From Cannabis sativa (lineage: Eukaryota; Streptophyta; Magnoliopsida; Rosales; Cannabaceae): DNA of 64,000 nt. The notes below the pieces were generated by a model. It was not told the origin of the DNA. It was given only the letters and a program-made list of their open reading frames with translations, and ran no database searches. Where the stretch lies: positions 71,130,211-71,194,210 of the forward strand of contig NC_083604.1 of assembly GCF_029168945.1 (NCBI RefSeq). The letters are read 5' to 3'. Shown piece by piece: positions 31,508-45,017 of this stretch. How positions within the stretch are numbered: the stretch's first letter is position 1; the number at the start of each line of letters is the position of its first letter. A program made the translations under genes and the position numbers.

Positions 31508-34500
31508 TTAAGGTGACAAGCTTTCATCATCTGAACTGGTATCGTGTCTCACATTATAGCGGTTGAGTACGGGTAATGAAGCCGTTGATGATATCCGAAA
31601 TGATCTAGCTGAACCAACTACTGTTCTGTCCTGCATTCTCCCCACTTCCTTGCACACCTGATCCAGTATGGCTAGAAAATCTCTAACAATCATGAAGATT
31701 CTAAAAGGATGGGCTCCCTCCTTGGCCACATCACCATGAAAATACTCCGTGACTTCTTTTACAAGGAACAAAGCATTTCTTTCATCAGCCTTTATCTTAC
31801 AAATTTCTTCTTCAGCCTCTTTTAGAAACAGCTTCATTGAGCTAAAGAATTTCCCTTGGATTTCTGGCCTCTCATACTGCAAAACCAGTTTGACTTTCTC
31901 GAGCCCCATTTCTAGCTTTGTCACATAGCTGCTAAGGACATCGGAGTCCATTCCTGCAGCTTTTTTCACATTATTAAGGTCCCTACTCAAACCAGACACA
32001 ACCTGCAATCCTTGTTTCCTGAACTCTTCATCCTTCATTTGGTTCTGAACATTCCCATTTGTGGAGTCACCACCGGCACCTTCTGATCTAATAATCTCTT
32101 GGACCACAAAATGTAGCAATGTGGTCTTTCCATCGGTTCCCTTTATGTCTACTAGTTTTAGGAGTGTATCAAGCTTAAACGATTTAGCATCACCTCTATT
32201 GGTGCCAACATTCATTCGGTTTCCTGTCCTGAGAACAGCTTCAAGAAGTTTAAAAAATAATCGGCTATTCTTTAATTCTTCACTTGCTTCCTGTAAAACA
32301 TATAAGCAGAGGATTTGAGTGTACAGACATGAAAATGAAACACCGACATGAAGCTAGCTGTAAGACTAGTGACAAAAATACCTCAAGGGTTTGAAAAGAC
32401 TTCCTCAAGTAATTTACTTCGGAGTCAAAATTTGCTCTGTATAGCATTGCTTCAACTCGTTTAAAGGCAAATGGTACATCAAGCACTGCCTTGAGAAAGC
32501 GCTCTGCAGACCCTAATTTTGACATATCACCTTGATAATCTCGAAGCTTAATTTCTTCTTCCTTTGTTGGAGCCATCTTTACCAGAGTTTCCAAAAGCTC
32601 GGGACCTAAACCTTCTGGATTACCTATACTTGTCGAACACATGAATCACACAAGCTAAATCAGCAAAGAGAGAGAATAAGAGACCTAAAAATGTTCAAAT
32701 ACGCAAACCATCTACCATGGCAAACTACACAGAATTCTAACTGACTGATATGCTGAGGCTGTTGTTTGGTAGATTTTTCTTTTCTTTGCAGACTGATAAT
32801 ATACTAAAATACAAGAAAAGTTGTTTGTATGACCAACATCCATTTAGATTCATTTGACATACAGTATAGGTACAATTCTACATAAATCAATTTACTAATA
32901 CATGTGCATCAGAGTTATTTATATGGAGAGTTGGTGCTGATGTAGATATGCAGCCTTTCCTAACACAACATGTGCAGTTAGATGACCGCGAAAAGTTGGA
33001 ATATAAGCTACGGTTTGCTCTTGGGGAAAAACTACTTAGATGTTAAGTGTTGATCAAGCTACAGGATATTGTTCTACTAATGTGCCCTGCATTAAGGGAT
33101 AAGAGCCTAGGTAGAACATGAACTTCATTTCATAAATTAAAGGGATAAAAGTTAACCTATTGAAAAGGGGAAAAAAATCAAATTCATTGCTATCCAGAAA
33201 GATGCCTTCTGAACTATGAAGATAAATAAAGATAAAGATGGAATGATAGGTTGGAGCATGCCTAGTATTAGGAAAAAGCTAGTAAAATCATTAAAGAGTT
33301 GGGCAACAATAGGAAGTCTTTAGTTGATTCAATGATAAATATTAAATATGATGGTTTGTTTGGTTTGTAAAGAAGAAAATGCCAGACTTTAGAGGTAAAT
33401 AGAAGGATTTTATTTATTATTTTAAAAAGAACATACACCCTGTAATGATTAATTTTACGTTGGCAATTTGGGGAAAAGGAGGCTTGGAAATCTGAATACC
33501 ATCTCTTACATTTTACAGCAGTTATATGATTTCTTGGGTCTTTCATATTTATGTTTTACCGTGTTTCACTTTTTCCTTTTCACATTTCTCAATAATTGAA
33601 AAACTTGCATAATGATTAATAATGCATCTGAATTATGAAACATAATAGTTATTTCTATTATTTCCTTGTGTAATGATGATCATCACATGTAAAATCTTCA
33701 ACCAATTTTCGTATTTTGATTTGTGCCCTCTTTCTCTTTTCCAATTCCCTACCAAATTGTTTTTATAGTAAAAACTTACTTACCATGTAATTTATGAAAT
33801 TATTTATAAAGCTTCAATCACATATGGGATGTTAATAGTTATGCATTTAATCAATAAAAATAAATAAACACCTAAAAAAAAAGAAATTACGTACCATCCC
33901 AAAGAGCTTCAGAGACTTCATCTCTTGTTACATTCAGAGCTCTTAATAGAATGGCAATGTTTTGTGACTTTTTTGGGTCTAAAACCCTGTTTTCTTGCTC
34001 AACAGGGGGAAGAACCGATCTTCTGGTACTAACAGCCTCTCTGGGAGCTGAATTCGTAGTATTGCAACCAAACAAAGACTCCATCATGTCCTCATTTAAT
34101 CTGAAAAGGAAAAAATAAAATACCCATTAAAAATTACAAAACTATATGTAAAGGCTTTTTGCTCATTGAAAACAAAAAATCGTTCCGAGTCGACTCACTG
34201 GAAAGAACTAGCTTTCAGCTGGTCCCAGACAGTGGCTCGGTCAGAAGTCGCCCTGACTTTGTCCCAATGGAGTGGCTTCAACTTGGGTTTTGCCCCTCCT
34301 GACTCTTCCGCATCAAAAACCTCAGAAGCACCGCCGTTTTCCTTGTAAACCGGTTCCTCTGTTTTTACAGTACCGTTCTCTGTTGCCATTTTTGGTACTG
34401 AAGACCATATTGGAGGCTTCGATGGAACTTGGGTTGTCTTTTCGGGCTCGACCCTTTCCGAATCTCCGAATCTCCTCGATGTTGATTGCGTCGGCAGCGA

Positions 34501-35706
34501 AGGAGGAGGGGGCGGAGGAGGTGGCGGTGGCGGTGGGGGTGGTGGAACGGCTGTTCTTAACACGTGTATTGGTTGGTTGGTTGTTGATTGAAGACGCGGG
34601 AAATTCGGTAGCTGTGGCGGAGCTGAGAACTTGGGCTTTTTTAGATATGAATTTCTTTGTTCGCCTTCGTTAGAAAGTTCTGGCGGTGGTGGTGGTGGCG
34701 GAGGAGGACCATGTTTGGAATTGGAAAACCGTGATTTGGGAGAAGTTCTTTTGGAGTGAGGGATTGAATTAGGAGCTGAACTTTTTGCCGCCGTTGAATT
34801 AGTACTATTAGCACTTTGACGAGAAACTGGTGTGTAGTAATAACTGTCTTCGTAACTAGCGGAAGAGCACTGCGGCGAGTGAAATGCCGTGTCCCGGCTC
34901 TCTTCCTCGTCGGAAGAAGACATTGCCGACGGCGAATTCATGTTCGATGGCTTCGCTAGCGGTGGCAACGGCTGCAATTCGGGACTCGGACGATACCGAT
35001 CCGATCTCTTTATCGAATTCAGCTTCCTATAGGGCGATTTGTTCGGGGCTTCTCTGTTTGTTCCTCCACCACCATTGGCTTCACTTAACGAAGCCCGATT
35101 CGGTTCGACCGTTCCGATATATAGAAAGCTCGATGGTGGAACTCTAGAATCTTCAATAAAGGTCTGAGAATTCGGTCCACCAGTGCCTCCTCCGACGAGC
35201 TTCTGGGTCTCTGATGGGTGTTTCACTCGGTGACGGTAGAGGAAGAAAGCCAGCGCAGAGAGCATACCCAGAGTCACAATTCCAACAGAGATTGCAATGG
35301 CGACCTTCTTAATCGGCTTAGGTGGTTGAGTCGCCGTCGGGATTGGAACGGAGCCATTGGAAGATAAAGAAGTAGGAGGCGGTTGACTTTGATCTGGGGT
35401 TGCCCCGTTATTGGGCAGCTCATGAAAGAATGGTTGATCAGGGGTCGGTAATGTAGAAGCGTCCGGAGAAGGTGGAGGTGGTGGAGGAGTGGCAGTGTCG
35501 TCGGTTCCAGGCGGTGGAGCTGAACTCGCCGGAAACAATGGCTGATGCAGAATCCTTCTATTAGATTTATCAACAAAATAACTAGAATCACGATCAATGA
35601 CGATCCTTTTCGAAGAAGAAGAAGAAGAAGAATCAACGTGGGGAAAGGTTAAAAGAAACGGAAGAATAGAAAAGAAGAAACTACAACAACAACGACGAAA
35701 TTTCAT
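31508..35706 (-). CDS. Class I plant formin (membrane-anchored actin nucleator)
   Basis: Four coding exons on the minus strand with matching phases: 35706-34199, 34100-33895, 32623-32382, 32290-31508; 912 residues. Order of parts: signal peptide ([16 protein letters not shown], 1 to about 25); Ser/Pro-rich outer region to about 130 with PPPPPPSP runs; a membrane segment at about 135-157 ([20 protein letters not shown]); a Ser-rich cytoplasmic linker; FH1 with three Pro tracts, one of 15 consecutive Pro; and FH2 from about residue 473 ([12 protein letters not shown]) to about 870. FH2 holds the hallmark [18 protein letters not shown]. Formins of this class nucleate and elongate actin filaments at the plasma membrane and link them to the wall. 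The exon pattern and size fit the FH1/FH6-like group, but I cannot assign the paralogue. Confidence 0.96.
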
Positions 35707-36250
35707 AGTGAATTTTTCTGGGTTTCTCTTATTTTCTTCTTTTCTTCTTCAACTTTTTTCACCCAATTCATCTCTTTATCTTAATTTTCTTTGGCAATAG
35801 TGAAAAATTTTAGAGAAAACGAAATCGAAATATCGAATGAGAGAAGAAGAAGACTGAGACTGACTCTCTCTCTCTCTCTCTGGTGTGGTGTATTAGGCGA
35901 AGCTTCTTTTGGCTGCAAGATCTGGGATGCTTACCCCAACCCCCAAGCTCACGTCACACACAGCCGCATTTTTATTTATTTATTTTTTTAAATGAAAAAA
36001 AATATATAAATAAACGAATTAGTTAATTAAATAATATTTTTTTTCTTTCTTTTTATAGTGAGAATGACACGTGGCACAAAAAGATTCACTTTCCCCATTA
36101 AATGTACGATAATGACCATGTAACACTGAATCACAACTCGCTACGTTAATGTCTCTTTTGGTCTATTTGTTAATTATATAAGCTAAAATCTCCTACAAAC
36201 CAGACCAAAGAACCATCCAGTGTGGTCCATTTGTTAAGCTTCCACGTGTA
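35707..36250 (-). promoter_or_regulatory. Formin 5' UTR and upstream region
   Basis: On the minus strand the 5' UTR is A- and GA-rich. A pure CT/GA microsatellite lies at 35864-35882. Two G-box palindromes CACGTG occur at 36068-36073 and 36243-36248; these bind bZIP and bHLH factors in plants. No clear TATA box seen, which fits a GA-type core promoter. Confidence 0.5.
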
Positions 36251-38351
36251 CTTAGATGTGATATGTCTTTAGGATCTTCGTCCTTTTTCTTTCTTTTTCA
36301 TATAGTGGCCGGCATGGACGGTAGAGATTGATGGGACAGACAAGCATTAAATCGTAATTTAGGATTTTTAATTGATCAAATTAATAATAAATGAATATTT
36401 AAGTTTTGGGATTTGGGAGGTGAGGTTAATTATGTAATTTAATAAAAATAAGGGATAAAAAGGTTGTAACGTTTACTTGTATAGATTGATCCACCGACCT
36501 ATCTACATCTCTCTTTTGTGGGGAACATGCACACGTATAAGGGCATATGCTTTAACACTTTTCTTTTTTTCTTTTCAATTTTGTAATATTATAACAAGAC
36601 GAATACACTTCTTTTTCCCTTTTGAAGGGCACCCAACAAATGCAAAAAGACAATTTTATCCTTTTCTTGTCCACATTTTGCACTGATGACTGATCTTGTA
36701 AAAACCTTTTGTATTTTAAAGTGTAAGTATTATGTGTATTGTTTCCAAAATTTTGAGGCTGACCCAATATTTGTATGGTCGTTTTCTTTGGGAACTGAAC
36801 ATTTTAGTAGCTGTCCATATTTAGTTCGAGGTGCAATTTAAAAATCTATGGTAATCATTTCATTTTAATCTATTGTATATAGAAATCCCATAAATAAATA
36901 AATAAATAACTTGTGTTTGTGTAATTTTGTATTGGTAGTTGTCTTTTTATGAGTATGTCTGATATGAATAATTTAAACTTGTTCACAAAGGTAAAATGAA
37001 TATATTCTTATGATATGAGTAGTGAGTGGTTGTTATTACATATAATACAATGACCTGTCCTTTTTATTTGTTTTCTTTTTCTTTAATAAATTTATAATTT
37101 ATAAATGAAAAAAAAACCTAGCTTCCATTAATCTGATTTAACTAGTGTTACCTAGTTCAAAATTTCTATTTTTACCTAGACAAACAGTATTATTCTTTAT
37201 AAATATCTTATCTTGGAATAGAAGCGAGTGTTATTGTACTTGAGAAATTATTCTTTCCTTACAAACAATTTGCATAAATTTGTTATAGGATACTTGACCC
37301 ATCTGTCAATATCAATGTACTAAATTATATAAATAATAGGACAAATTATTCTCAAATAATATCAAGAAAGAGTACATATATTGCTAAAGCTCTCCAACCA
37401 TAAGTTTTAGCATGATAGGTAGGCAGTGCATATATTTTTAATTTATTTTAGAAACCAATTTATACTCATTTTACTAACGGAAAGTTTAAGCTTTAATCAC
37501 TCTTATTTTTAGGTTTGTTATGTTTAGATGTTTTTGTTTAATATACCAAAAAAAAAAAATGTTATTGTTTTATCATGTGTCAATTTACAGAAGTATAAAA
37601 GTTGCTTTAATATTAATTAATTCATCACGGCCTTTAAACATGTAAATTCACCATTAATTTACATAAAAAGTCCTTCAAAAGATTATGGACCGTTAATTTC
37701 TTAAATATCATTTTCTGTAAATATAATATAGCTCACAAAAATATGTTAAGAAGAAGTATTGTAGTGTTATACAAAATGAATGGAGAAAAACTATGGGCAA
37801 ATTTGTAACTTTGCAAAAAAAAAACAAATAGGAATATTACTCTAAATTAATAGAATAAAATCTTAGCTAGGGTCTTATACAATTACTGTCCTCTCAAATT
37901 CACACATAAATTAAGCAACAAGTCATGGTATTTACACCAACTCTATCTCTATATTGAGCAAGAAATCATGGTATTTACTATTTACACCAACTCTATCTCT
38001 ATATTGAGCAAGAAATCATGGTATTTACTATTTACACCAACTCTCTTGCTCTACATACAAATTTACTTAGGCCATTGAGAATATATACAGTAAAAACCTT
38101 TATTGAAATCTCTACAGAATACTCTATTTAAGAATAATCTCTAATTTGTTATAAGAAAAAATCAAATCCTAATTTGAGCCAATTATAAATAAAAATAACT
38201 TCTAAATTGTAATTAATTATATATTTTTTAAGTCTCGCATTAACAAAGTATACCTCATTAATAAAGTATACCTCTATAAGAATATATACATATATTTTAT
38301 AAATTTATTTACGTAAAATTAATAATTTTATTCCAAATTATAATACATATA
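36251..38351. other. AT-rich intergenic sequence
   Basis: No gene or element ends seen, apart from a 50-bp tandem repeat at 37922-38050. Confidence 0.6.
37922..38050. repeat. 50-bp tandem repeat, about 2.5 copies
   Basis: Unit beginning ATGGTATTTACTATTTACAC and containing CTATCTCTATATTGAGCAAG. The first copy lacks a few bases and the last is partial. Near-identical, so recently expanded. Confidence 0.85.
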
Positions 38352-38360
38352 TAAACATTA

Positions 38361-38758
38361 GGCTAATTAGGATTTTTTCCCCCTGAACTTTGACATGTAC
38401 TAAATCATGCCCCATGAACTTTTAAGGTCATTGAAAATGCCCCCTGAACTATTGAGATTGTTGGATTTAAAGACTTTTGTCTAATTTTATTCAATTTTAC
38501 TATTTCAATGATTGTTTATGTACTAAACCATGTTCCCCAGACTTTGATATCTACCAAATCATGTCCTTTGAACTTTGACATGCACTAAATTATGTCCCCT
38601 GAACTTTCATCCATGTTAGACTTTTTTACTAAAATTAGAAAAAAGTCCTTAAATCTAACAATCTCAATAGTTCAAGGGGCATTTTCAATGACCTTAAAAG
38701 TTCAGGAGGCATGATTTGGTACATGTCAAAGTTCATGGGGCAAAAATCCTAATTAGCC
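38361..38758. mobile_element. MULE-MITE family M, copy A
   Basis: 398 bp with ends GGCTAATTAGGATTTTT / AAAAATCCTAATTAGCC and long internal inverted similarity (CCCCTGAACTTTGACATGTA theme). Perfect 9-bp target duplication TAAACATTA (38352-38360 and 38759-38767). No coding capacity. Confidence 0.92.
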
Positions 38759-38767
38759 TAAACATTA

Positions 38768-39642
38768 TATTTACTCTAAAATAATTTTATTATCATATAG
38801 TATTAATAATTGTTTATTGTTATTATTCTTAAATTTATATTTTTTTAGTATTTTAATTTTTTTTCTAGTATAATTCTATTTAATTATAACTTCTTAATTT
38901 AGAATATAATTTACTTAGTCTCAAATATATTATGGATAGAGTTTCCACTATATATATACTATGTTACTATATTATATAAAATGACTGGTTGTAATACATT
39001 AAATTACACACTTTCATATATAATTACATATAATCAATCTTATTCGTACGATTAAAAGTGATGTAGTCCTCACTTATATATGGCTACAATTTAATACACA
39101 TTTAGGTGTTTTCTTTGTCTTTGTAATTTTCTTCTCATATTTAATTTTAAATTAATTTGATTACTATGAAAGTTAATACAATTAATTTAACAGATTTGGA
39201 AACATTAAAAGAACTTACCTTATTTTCAAGAATTAGTTTAACATTTTTGTTCTTACCATTAATAGAGTAAAACCCCCAAATAAGCCTTTTCATTAATTAG
39301 AGTTGTTAGAAAATCCTATTGACCGACAACTCTCCCAAGATTACTTGCTTCATTTGAGTTTTGATTAATCATTGAAAATGGTATATATCTTTAATAGGGG
39401 TGCTTTATGGTCATGCTCTTAAACCAAGTAATCCTTTTCTTTTTTAATCCTTAAAAAGGTACCTCATGGAGCCATGCTATTGTACGAAATATAAAATATA
39501 CACTGGGAGGGACAACATTATTAACAGGAAGTAAAATTTAATTAATTGAGTTATTAGTGATGGAATGTGCTAGCTGGACTAAAAATATTTTTTTATTGTT
39601 GTCCAATTTTGTGTACTTATATATGACCATTTTAAGCTTATA
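38768..39642. other. AT-rich intergenic sequence between two MITE copies
   Basis: No gene, tandem array or element boundary recognised. Confidence 0.55.
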
Positions 39643-39651
39643 TATAAATTA

Positions 39652-40016
39652 GGATAATTAGGATTTTTCCCCCTCAACTTTGACATGTACAAAATCATGC
39701 TCCTTGAACTTTTAAGTTCGTTAAAAATGCCCCCTGAACTATTGAGATTGTTGGATTTAAGGACTTTTTTCTAATTTTAGTAAAAATGTCTAACATGGAT
39801 GAAAGTTCAAAGGCCATAATTTAGTACATGTCAAAGTTCGGGGGACATGATTTGGTAGATATCAAAGTCTGGGAAGTATGATTTAGTACATAAACAATCA
39901 CTGAAATAGTAAAATTGAATGAAATTAGATAAAAGTCCTTAAATCCAACAATCTTAATAGTTCAGGGGGCATTTTTAACGACCTTAAAGGTTCAGGGGCA
40001 AAAATCCTAATTAACC
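39652..40016. mobile_element. MULE-MITE family M, copy B
   Basis: 365 bp, same family as copy A and the same terminal theme. Perfect 9-bp duplication TATAAATTA (39643-39651 and 40017-40025). Confidence 0.92.
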
Positions 40017-40025
40017 TATAAATTA

Positions 40026-40667
40026 TGGGAAAATTGCTCGTGAATAACTTTCACAAAAATCTGACCAGAAATTATTGTTTTGTAGCATGCTTTTAAATGA
40101 AAAAAAAAAAAAGCTAACGGGGTATTTTTCTTATTAAATATTAAGTAGTAGTAATTATAATAATCATAGTAATATTATTCAGCATCCGGTTGTTGATTAG
40201 TCATTTTTGTCTGATTTATCATCCATATTATACATTTGACATATTTCATATTTGTTTAATATGTATTTATTGACAGTAACATGTGTTAATAAAATAAATT
40301 TTTGGTGTGGAATAAATGTGTCGGTTCGACTTTATTGGTTAATGGTTATTGTGATTTTTGTTCGCCATAAGATTTTTTTTTTTTTCTTGACAAAACATAA
40401 GATTTTATAATAATGATGATAAGTATAAATAGTATAATTATAATTAAGCTAGCTAGCTTCTCTTTTTTGTTTTGATAAAAATAGAGCTATATATAGAGAT
40501 CGATGTAGGTTTGAGGATTACATATCTTTTTTTATGAGTCAGGTAATAAAGCTGTATTTAGCAGAAGATTCTGGAAGAGAATAATAATTATAGCAAGCTT
40601 TTTATTTTATACATGTAACGTCATCTTGAGGTAAAACTTCTTTGTTTCTTTCTCTACCATGAGTATG
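40026..40667. other. AT-rich intergenic sequence
   Basis: Nothing recognisable besides A/T runs. Confidence 0.55.
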
Positions 40668-40675
40668 AATTGGGG

Positions 40676-42094
40676 AATTGAGATATTTATTTTTTATTTT
40701 GTTCTCTTATTCTTAGTTTTGGAGGAATGTGGTGCGATCAAAAGAGATTTTAAGAAAAGGGGCGTGCAAGCTAATATCCGACAGGAGAAAGACAAGTATT
40801 TGGGATGACCCTTGAGTTATTCATGGTACGGATTTTTACCTTAAGTTCAATTATCGTCAACAGCGGGGCTTGAAGAAAGTGTCAGATTTACTTTTACCTG
40901 ACGGAAATTGGGACAGACACACCCAAGCTACACAACCTTTTTGACTAGGAAACTGTTAGTAACATCTTAAGAGGCGGTAATAATCCGAGTGGCCAGGGAA
41001 GGGATAGATGGATCTAGACAAAAGAATCAAATGGTCTGTTTTCAACCAAGTCTGCCTATCTTATTATCGGGCTCCTTTGTGCAACATTGCTCCGACACTA
41101 TGGAACAAACTTTGGAACTTAAAGATTTTGGAGCAACACAAGGTCCATTGGTGAAGTATCATTTCTAATGCTCTACCCTTAAGAGCCCCTCTTGCTAAGA
41201 GAATGGGTTTTGAGGAGGTTTACTGCCCTATTTGTGGGGAGGCTGAGGAGACAACATAGCACTTGTTCCTGTATTACAATTTTGCCTTCCATCTTTGGCG
41301 ATCTTCTCCATGGGGAGTTATGCCTGTTCTGGATTCAGGAGGCCGAATGTGAGACTGGGTTACTTTTCTATGGAATCTTAAATCTAGAGGAGTTGATACT
41401 GATGAGCTATTCCTCTATGACTCGATTGTGGTAGATACAATTTGGAGGACCCGCAACGGCAAGGTTCATAATAAATCAATGGGTAACATTAAACACTATA
41501 TTGACTCTATTTCTTCTTGTTAGACAGATTATGACTCCTGCCTTCTTTCCCCTCCACAATCTGTTGGGACTCAGGCTTGGTCTCTGCGCGCAGGAAGATT
41601 GGGTTAAAATCAAATGCGATGTCAAAGTTGGAGGTGAAACTATGTGTGTTGTGGCGATTGCGAGAGACCATAACGAATCAGTTTTGTGGGTGGCGGCAAA
41701 AAGGCTACAATTCTCTGACCCACTCACTGGAGAAGCTGCGGCCTGTCTTTTAGCTATGGAGATGGCGGTCTCTTTGCATCATCCTTTTGTTTTGGTGGAG
41801 AGTGATTCAGAGACTGTTATTAAGAACCTAAAAGGGAGTGACTCTATTTGGGGGATTGAGAACTATGTGCGTCATTGCAAGTTCCTCTCTACGTTTATGA
41901 CTATTTGTAATTTTTCTTGTATAGCTAGAAATTGTAACTACGCAGCCCATAATGTGGTTAAATGGGCATTTGCTAATAATATTACGGGCATGGTAGAGAT
42001 ATCTACTATACCTGTTAATATCATGTAATGACTATGAGATCTAACTTCAATTTTATTTATAAACGTATTTTTCAAAAAAAAAAAAAAAAAAAAA
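40676..42094 (+). pseudogene. LINE 3' end (zinc-binding RT tail and RNase H) with poly(A)
   Basis: A 5'-truncated plant LINE. At about 40717-40850 the broken translation reads NVVRSKEILRKGACKLISD, typical of the region after the reverse transcriptase; a Cys-rich zf-RVT-like segment follows near 41200-41280. An intact frame ending at 42028 carries RNase H: KCDVKVGG, GEAAACLLAMEMAV, LVESDSETVI and NYAAHNVVKWAFANN hold the usual Asp, Glu, Asp and His positions. About 45 bp after the stop is an A-tract (42075-42095). A possible 8-bp target duplication GAATTGGG occurs at 40668-40675 and 42105-42112. Several stops break the upstream part. Confidence 0.82.
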
Positions 42095-42424
42095 AGAAGA
42101 AGAAGAATTGGGATGATTAACACTCAGATTTGGGATGGGATAGGTTAAATTTTAGAAAAATTTACAAGTTTATATATTTTATATAAATTTAATTAAAAAA
42201 TATTATTTACATTAAGTGGTAGAAACGTATTTTTATTTTTATATATAAATATAAACAGTAGAACTTCTAATCCTTTATTTAAAAATAACCACTAATTTAT
42301 TATAAAACAATTATAGAAAATTACAAAATTTGTGGGTTTCAATACTTTTTTTTTTGTGCAAAAATATGATTTTTTTTTCAAAAAAAAAAATATAAAAAAA
42401 ATGAAAAAAAAATTAAGTAATAGT

Positions 42425-44308
42425 TGTTGGAATTATTTTACCAGGATCTAGATTTACTAACAAGTATGTTTCATTAACATCCTAATATGAATTTCTAAAA
42501 AAATGAAATAAACACATAAGGGTTTAAGAAAACCTTACATTGGGTGCAGCGGAATATAAGGACTCATTCCGTTCAGATCTCTAGCCCTTGATTCCTTTTT
42601 GTAGCAGAGCATTATCAAGATCTCAGCATGGATCTCTTTCTCTCCTTCTTGAGCCCGATTCTCCTTTTTGTTGATTGGATTCTTCACAGTCTTCCACACT
42701 ATGATTGAGATACCACTTGATGTGTGTGGGCACTCACTCTATCACTAATGGCTGAAATTATTTAGTGTGAAGAAAGGCTTAGTGTTTCGAATGGAAGAAG
42801 AAAGAAGAAGGAAGATGTCTCATCTAGGTTTTTAGCTTTGGAGGCATTAGTTGGATAATGAGACCATAGCCTTTCTTTTATACTATTCTTCAATAGGGTT
42901 AGGGTTGAATTATATGGATTAAAAATGAATAAAATATTGGGCAAAAATTCAACCTTGGTCGTACAAGATAGTGGACCAATCTCTAGTTACAATTTTACCA
43001 ATTTATTTCATCCACTTATTATTCTTTTTCAATAATACCATATTTTCCAATTCAAACCTATAAATGTCAAAACTATTTATTTAATAATTAAAATAACTAT
43101 CAAATAAAATTGTCATTTATAATATTTATTAATTAGACTCCATAAAATCTCTTAATTAACAAGTAAACCCAAAAATACTATTTCTTCACAATCAAGCCAT
43201 AACATAGTAAAAAATTCATAAACTAGACATAGTCTAATTTTAGAATTATAATTGATTAACTAAAATCAATTAACTGAGTCTTACAAGCAGTTTGTCTCAA
43301 CTAGTATATGGGGACCATGGGCCTATATAACCGAGCTTCCAATAAGCCGAACTAGAATTTACAAAGTAAATTCACTAACTTATTAATTCCTTATCGCATC
43401 CACTCATAGAACTTGGAATTGCACTCTCAATTACATAGATTGCTCTATATGTTCCACGATATAGATACGCTATTAATTATCCATTGTTATAATCCCAATA
43501 ATCAATGATCCTCTATAGATGATCTACATTGCATAGGGATAAAATTGTTGTTACACCCTTTCAATGTATTTTATCCTTATAACACTTGCCACCTATAAAT
43601 GATATTTTAGTGAAATAATATAATCACTAAAATGAGATCTCAATCATTTATCTCTATTCAGCCAAGCTCGAAGGAAATCATCATTTCACTTCTAAATACC
43701 TATAGAAGCTATAGATTCCATATCTATGTTTAGCGCTCCCTCTCAATTTTACCATCGTGTTCTCAAAATGTACGTATCATTCTGACCAAAAAGTAGGCTT
43801 AACTAACAAATCAAAGAACACGAATAACACTCTTGAGATTGAACATAACCATGTCAGGATTAAGATCATTTGATCTAGGATCAACTAGGTGATATTGAAT
43901 TGAATAGATATTACGGTAAATTTATCATATCTAATCAAAGTTCAATATCGGTCCCTTCCAATGTATACTCCATACATCCAATACTGGTAAATTTTGCCAA
44001 TATCCTGGAAAGGACATAACACTTATTCAAGGTGTAAGTATACCTATCGCTGAATATCATGCCAGTCTAAATCCAGTGAACTGACAAATCAGGAAATTAA
44101 ACTTTTGAACATATAAACATGATTATATTCCACTGTGCTGACAAGGCTATAATCACAAACAAATACATATGTTCTGCACTTAAAATTTATACATAAAATC
44201 ATGAAATAAATCATGTGAACCATGCAACATAAAATGATTTCCGATCTTTATTAATTAGTAAATCTGATTATATTGAAATAGATTTTATTTAGGGCACAAA
44301 ACCCAACA
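42425..44308 (-). repeat. Solo LTR, 1.9-kb family, copy 2
   Basis: 1884 bp, TGTTGG...CCAACA, with perfect 5-bp target duplication ATAGT (42420-42424 and 44309-44313). It is the same family as copy 1, in the opposite orientation. No attached internal sequence. Confidence 0.92.
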
Positions 44309-44598
44309 ATAGTAACCAGGTACCCTTATGGTAGCATATTAACTCAGAATTTTATTAACATAAATGAGACACTTGATAATTAATAATTTGTAATAAATAA
44401 TATAAGAAATTTAATTAAAAAGATTTACATAATAGAAAAATTTGAAAAATAAAATTACAAAATACATTAACTAAGAAAAAATTTTATTTTTTTCTCAAAA
44501 AGAAAAAAGAAAAAAATTTATTTTTATTATTTGAACTTTTTTATTTACAAAATATATATTGAGTAAAAGTAATAAATTGTTTTTATAGTTGTTTTATA

Positions 44599-45009
44599 CC
44601 GACCTAGAATTTAAGTTGAGGGGGTGACACTTTTTTAGTAAGTGAGGGAGTCGAGCGTCTTTTTTTTTTTTACATTGTATAATATATTAAAAATTGATGC
44701 GAATTTGTATTTTAGTATTAAATGTAGTATAAAGTAAAAAAAAAGAGTAACAATAAAAATATTGAGTTCAATAATCAAGACACTAAATATAAATCTTATT
44801 GGTAGAAGTTCAAAAAGTAAAATTCAACATTCACTATCTGTTTGCATGAAATAACTTTACCATTATACCAAAGTTTATGTTATGTTTATTAACATCACTT
44901 TTATTTATAAATATATGTTGTAACTAGCTAAAATGCATATACACTTTTTTCTTATTTTTTTTTTCAGGGGGTGACTGTCCCACCTGGCCTCTATGCGGGT
45001 CCGCCCCTG
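44599..45009. mobile_element. hAT-like non-autonomous element
   Basis: The right end GGGTCCGCCCCTG is the complement of the CAGGGGCGGACCC terminus common in plant hAT elements. The left end reads CCGACCTAG, apparently the same terminus with its first bases lost. An 8-bp direct repeat GTTTTATA (44591-44598 and 45010-45017) fits hAT target duplication. About 411 bp, no ORF. Confidence 0.7.
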
Positions 45010-45017
45010 GTTTTATA

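Noticed and set aside
36477..36767. Small frames on both strands near 36.5 kb
   Set aside because: Short, overlapping on opposite strands, no motifs; likely chance.
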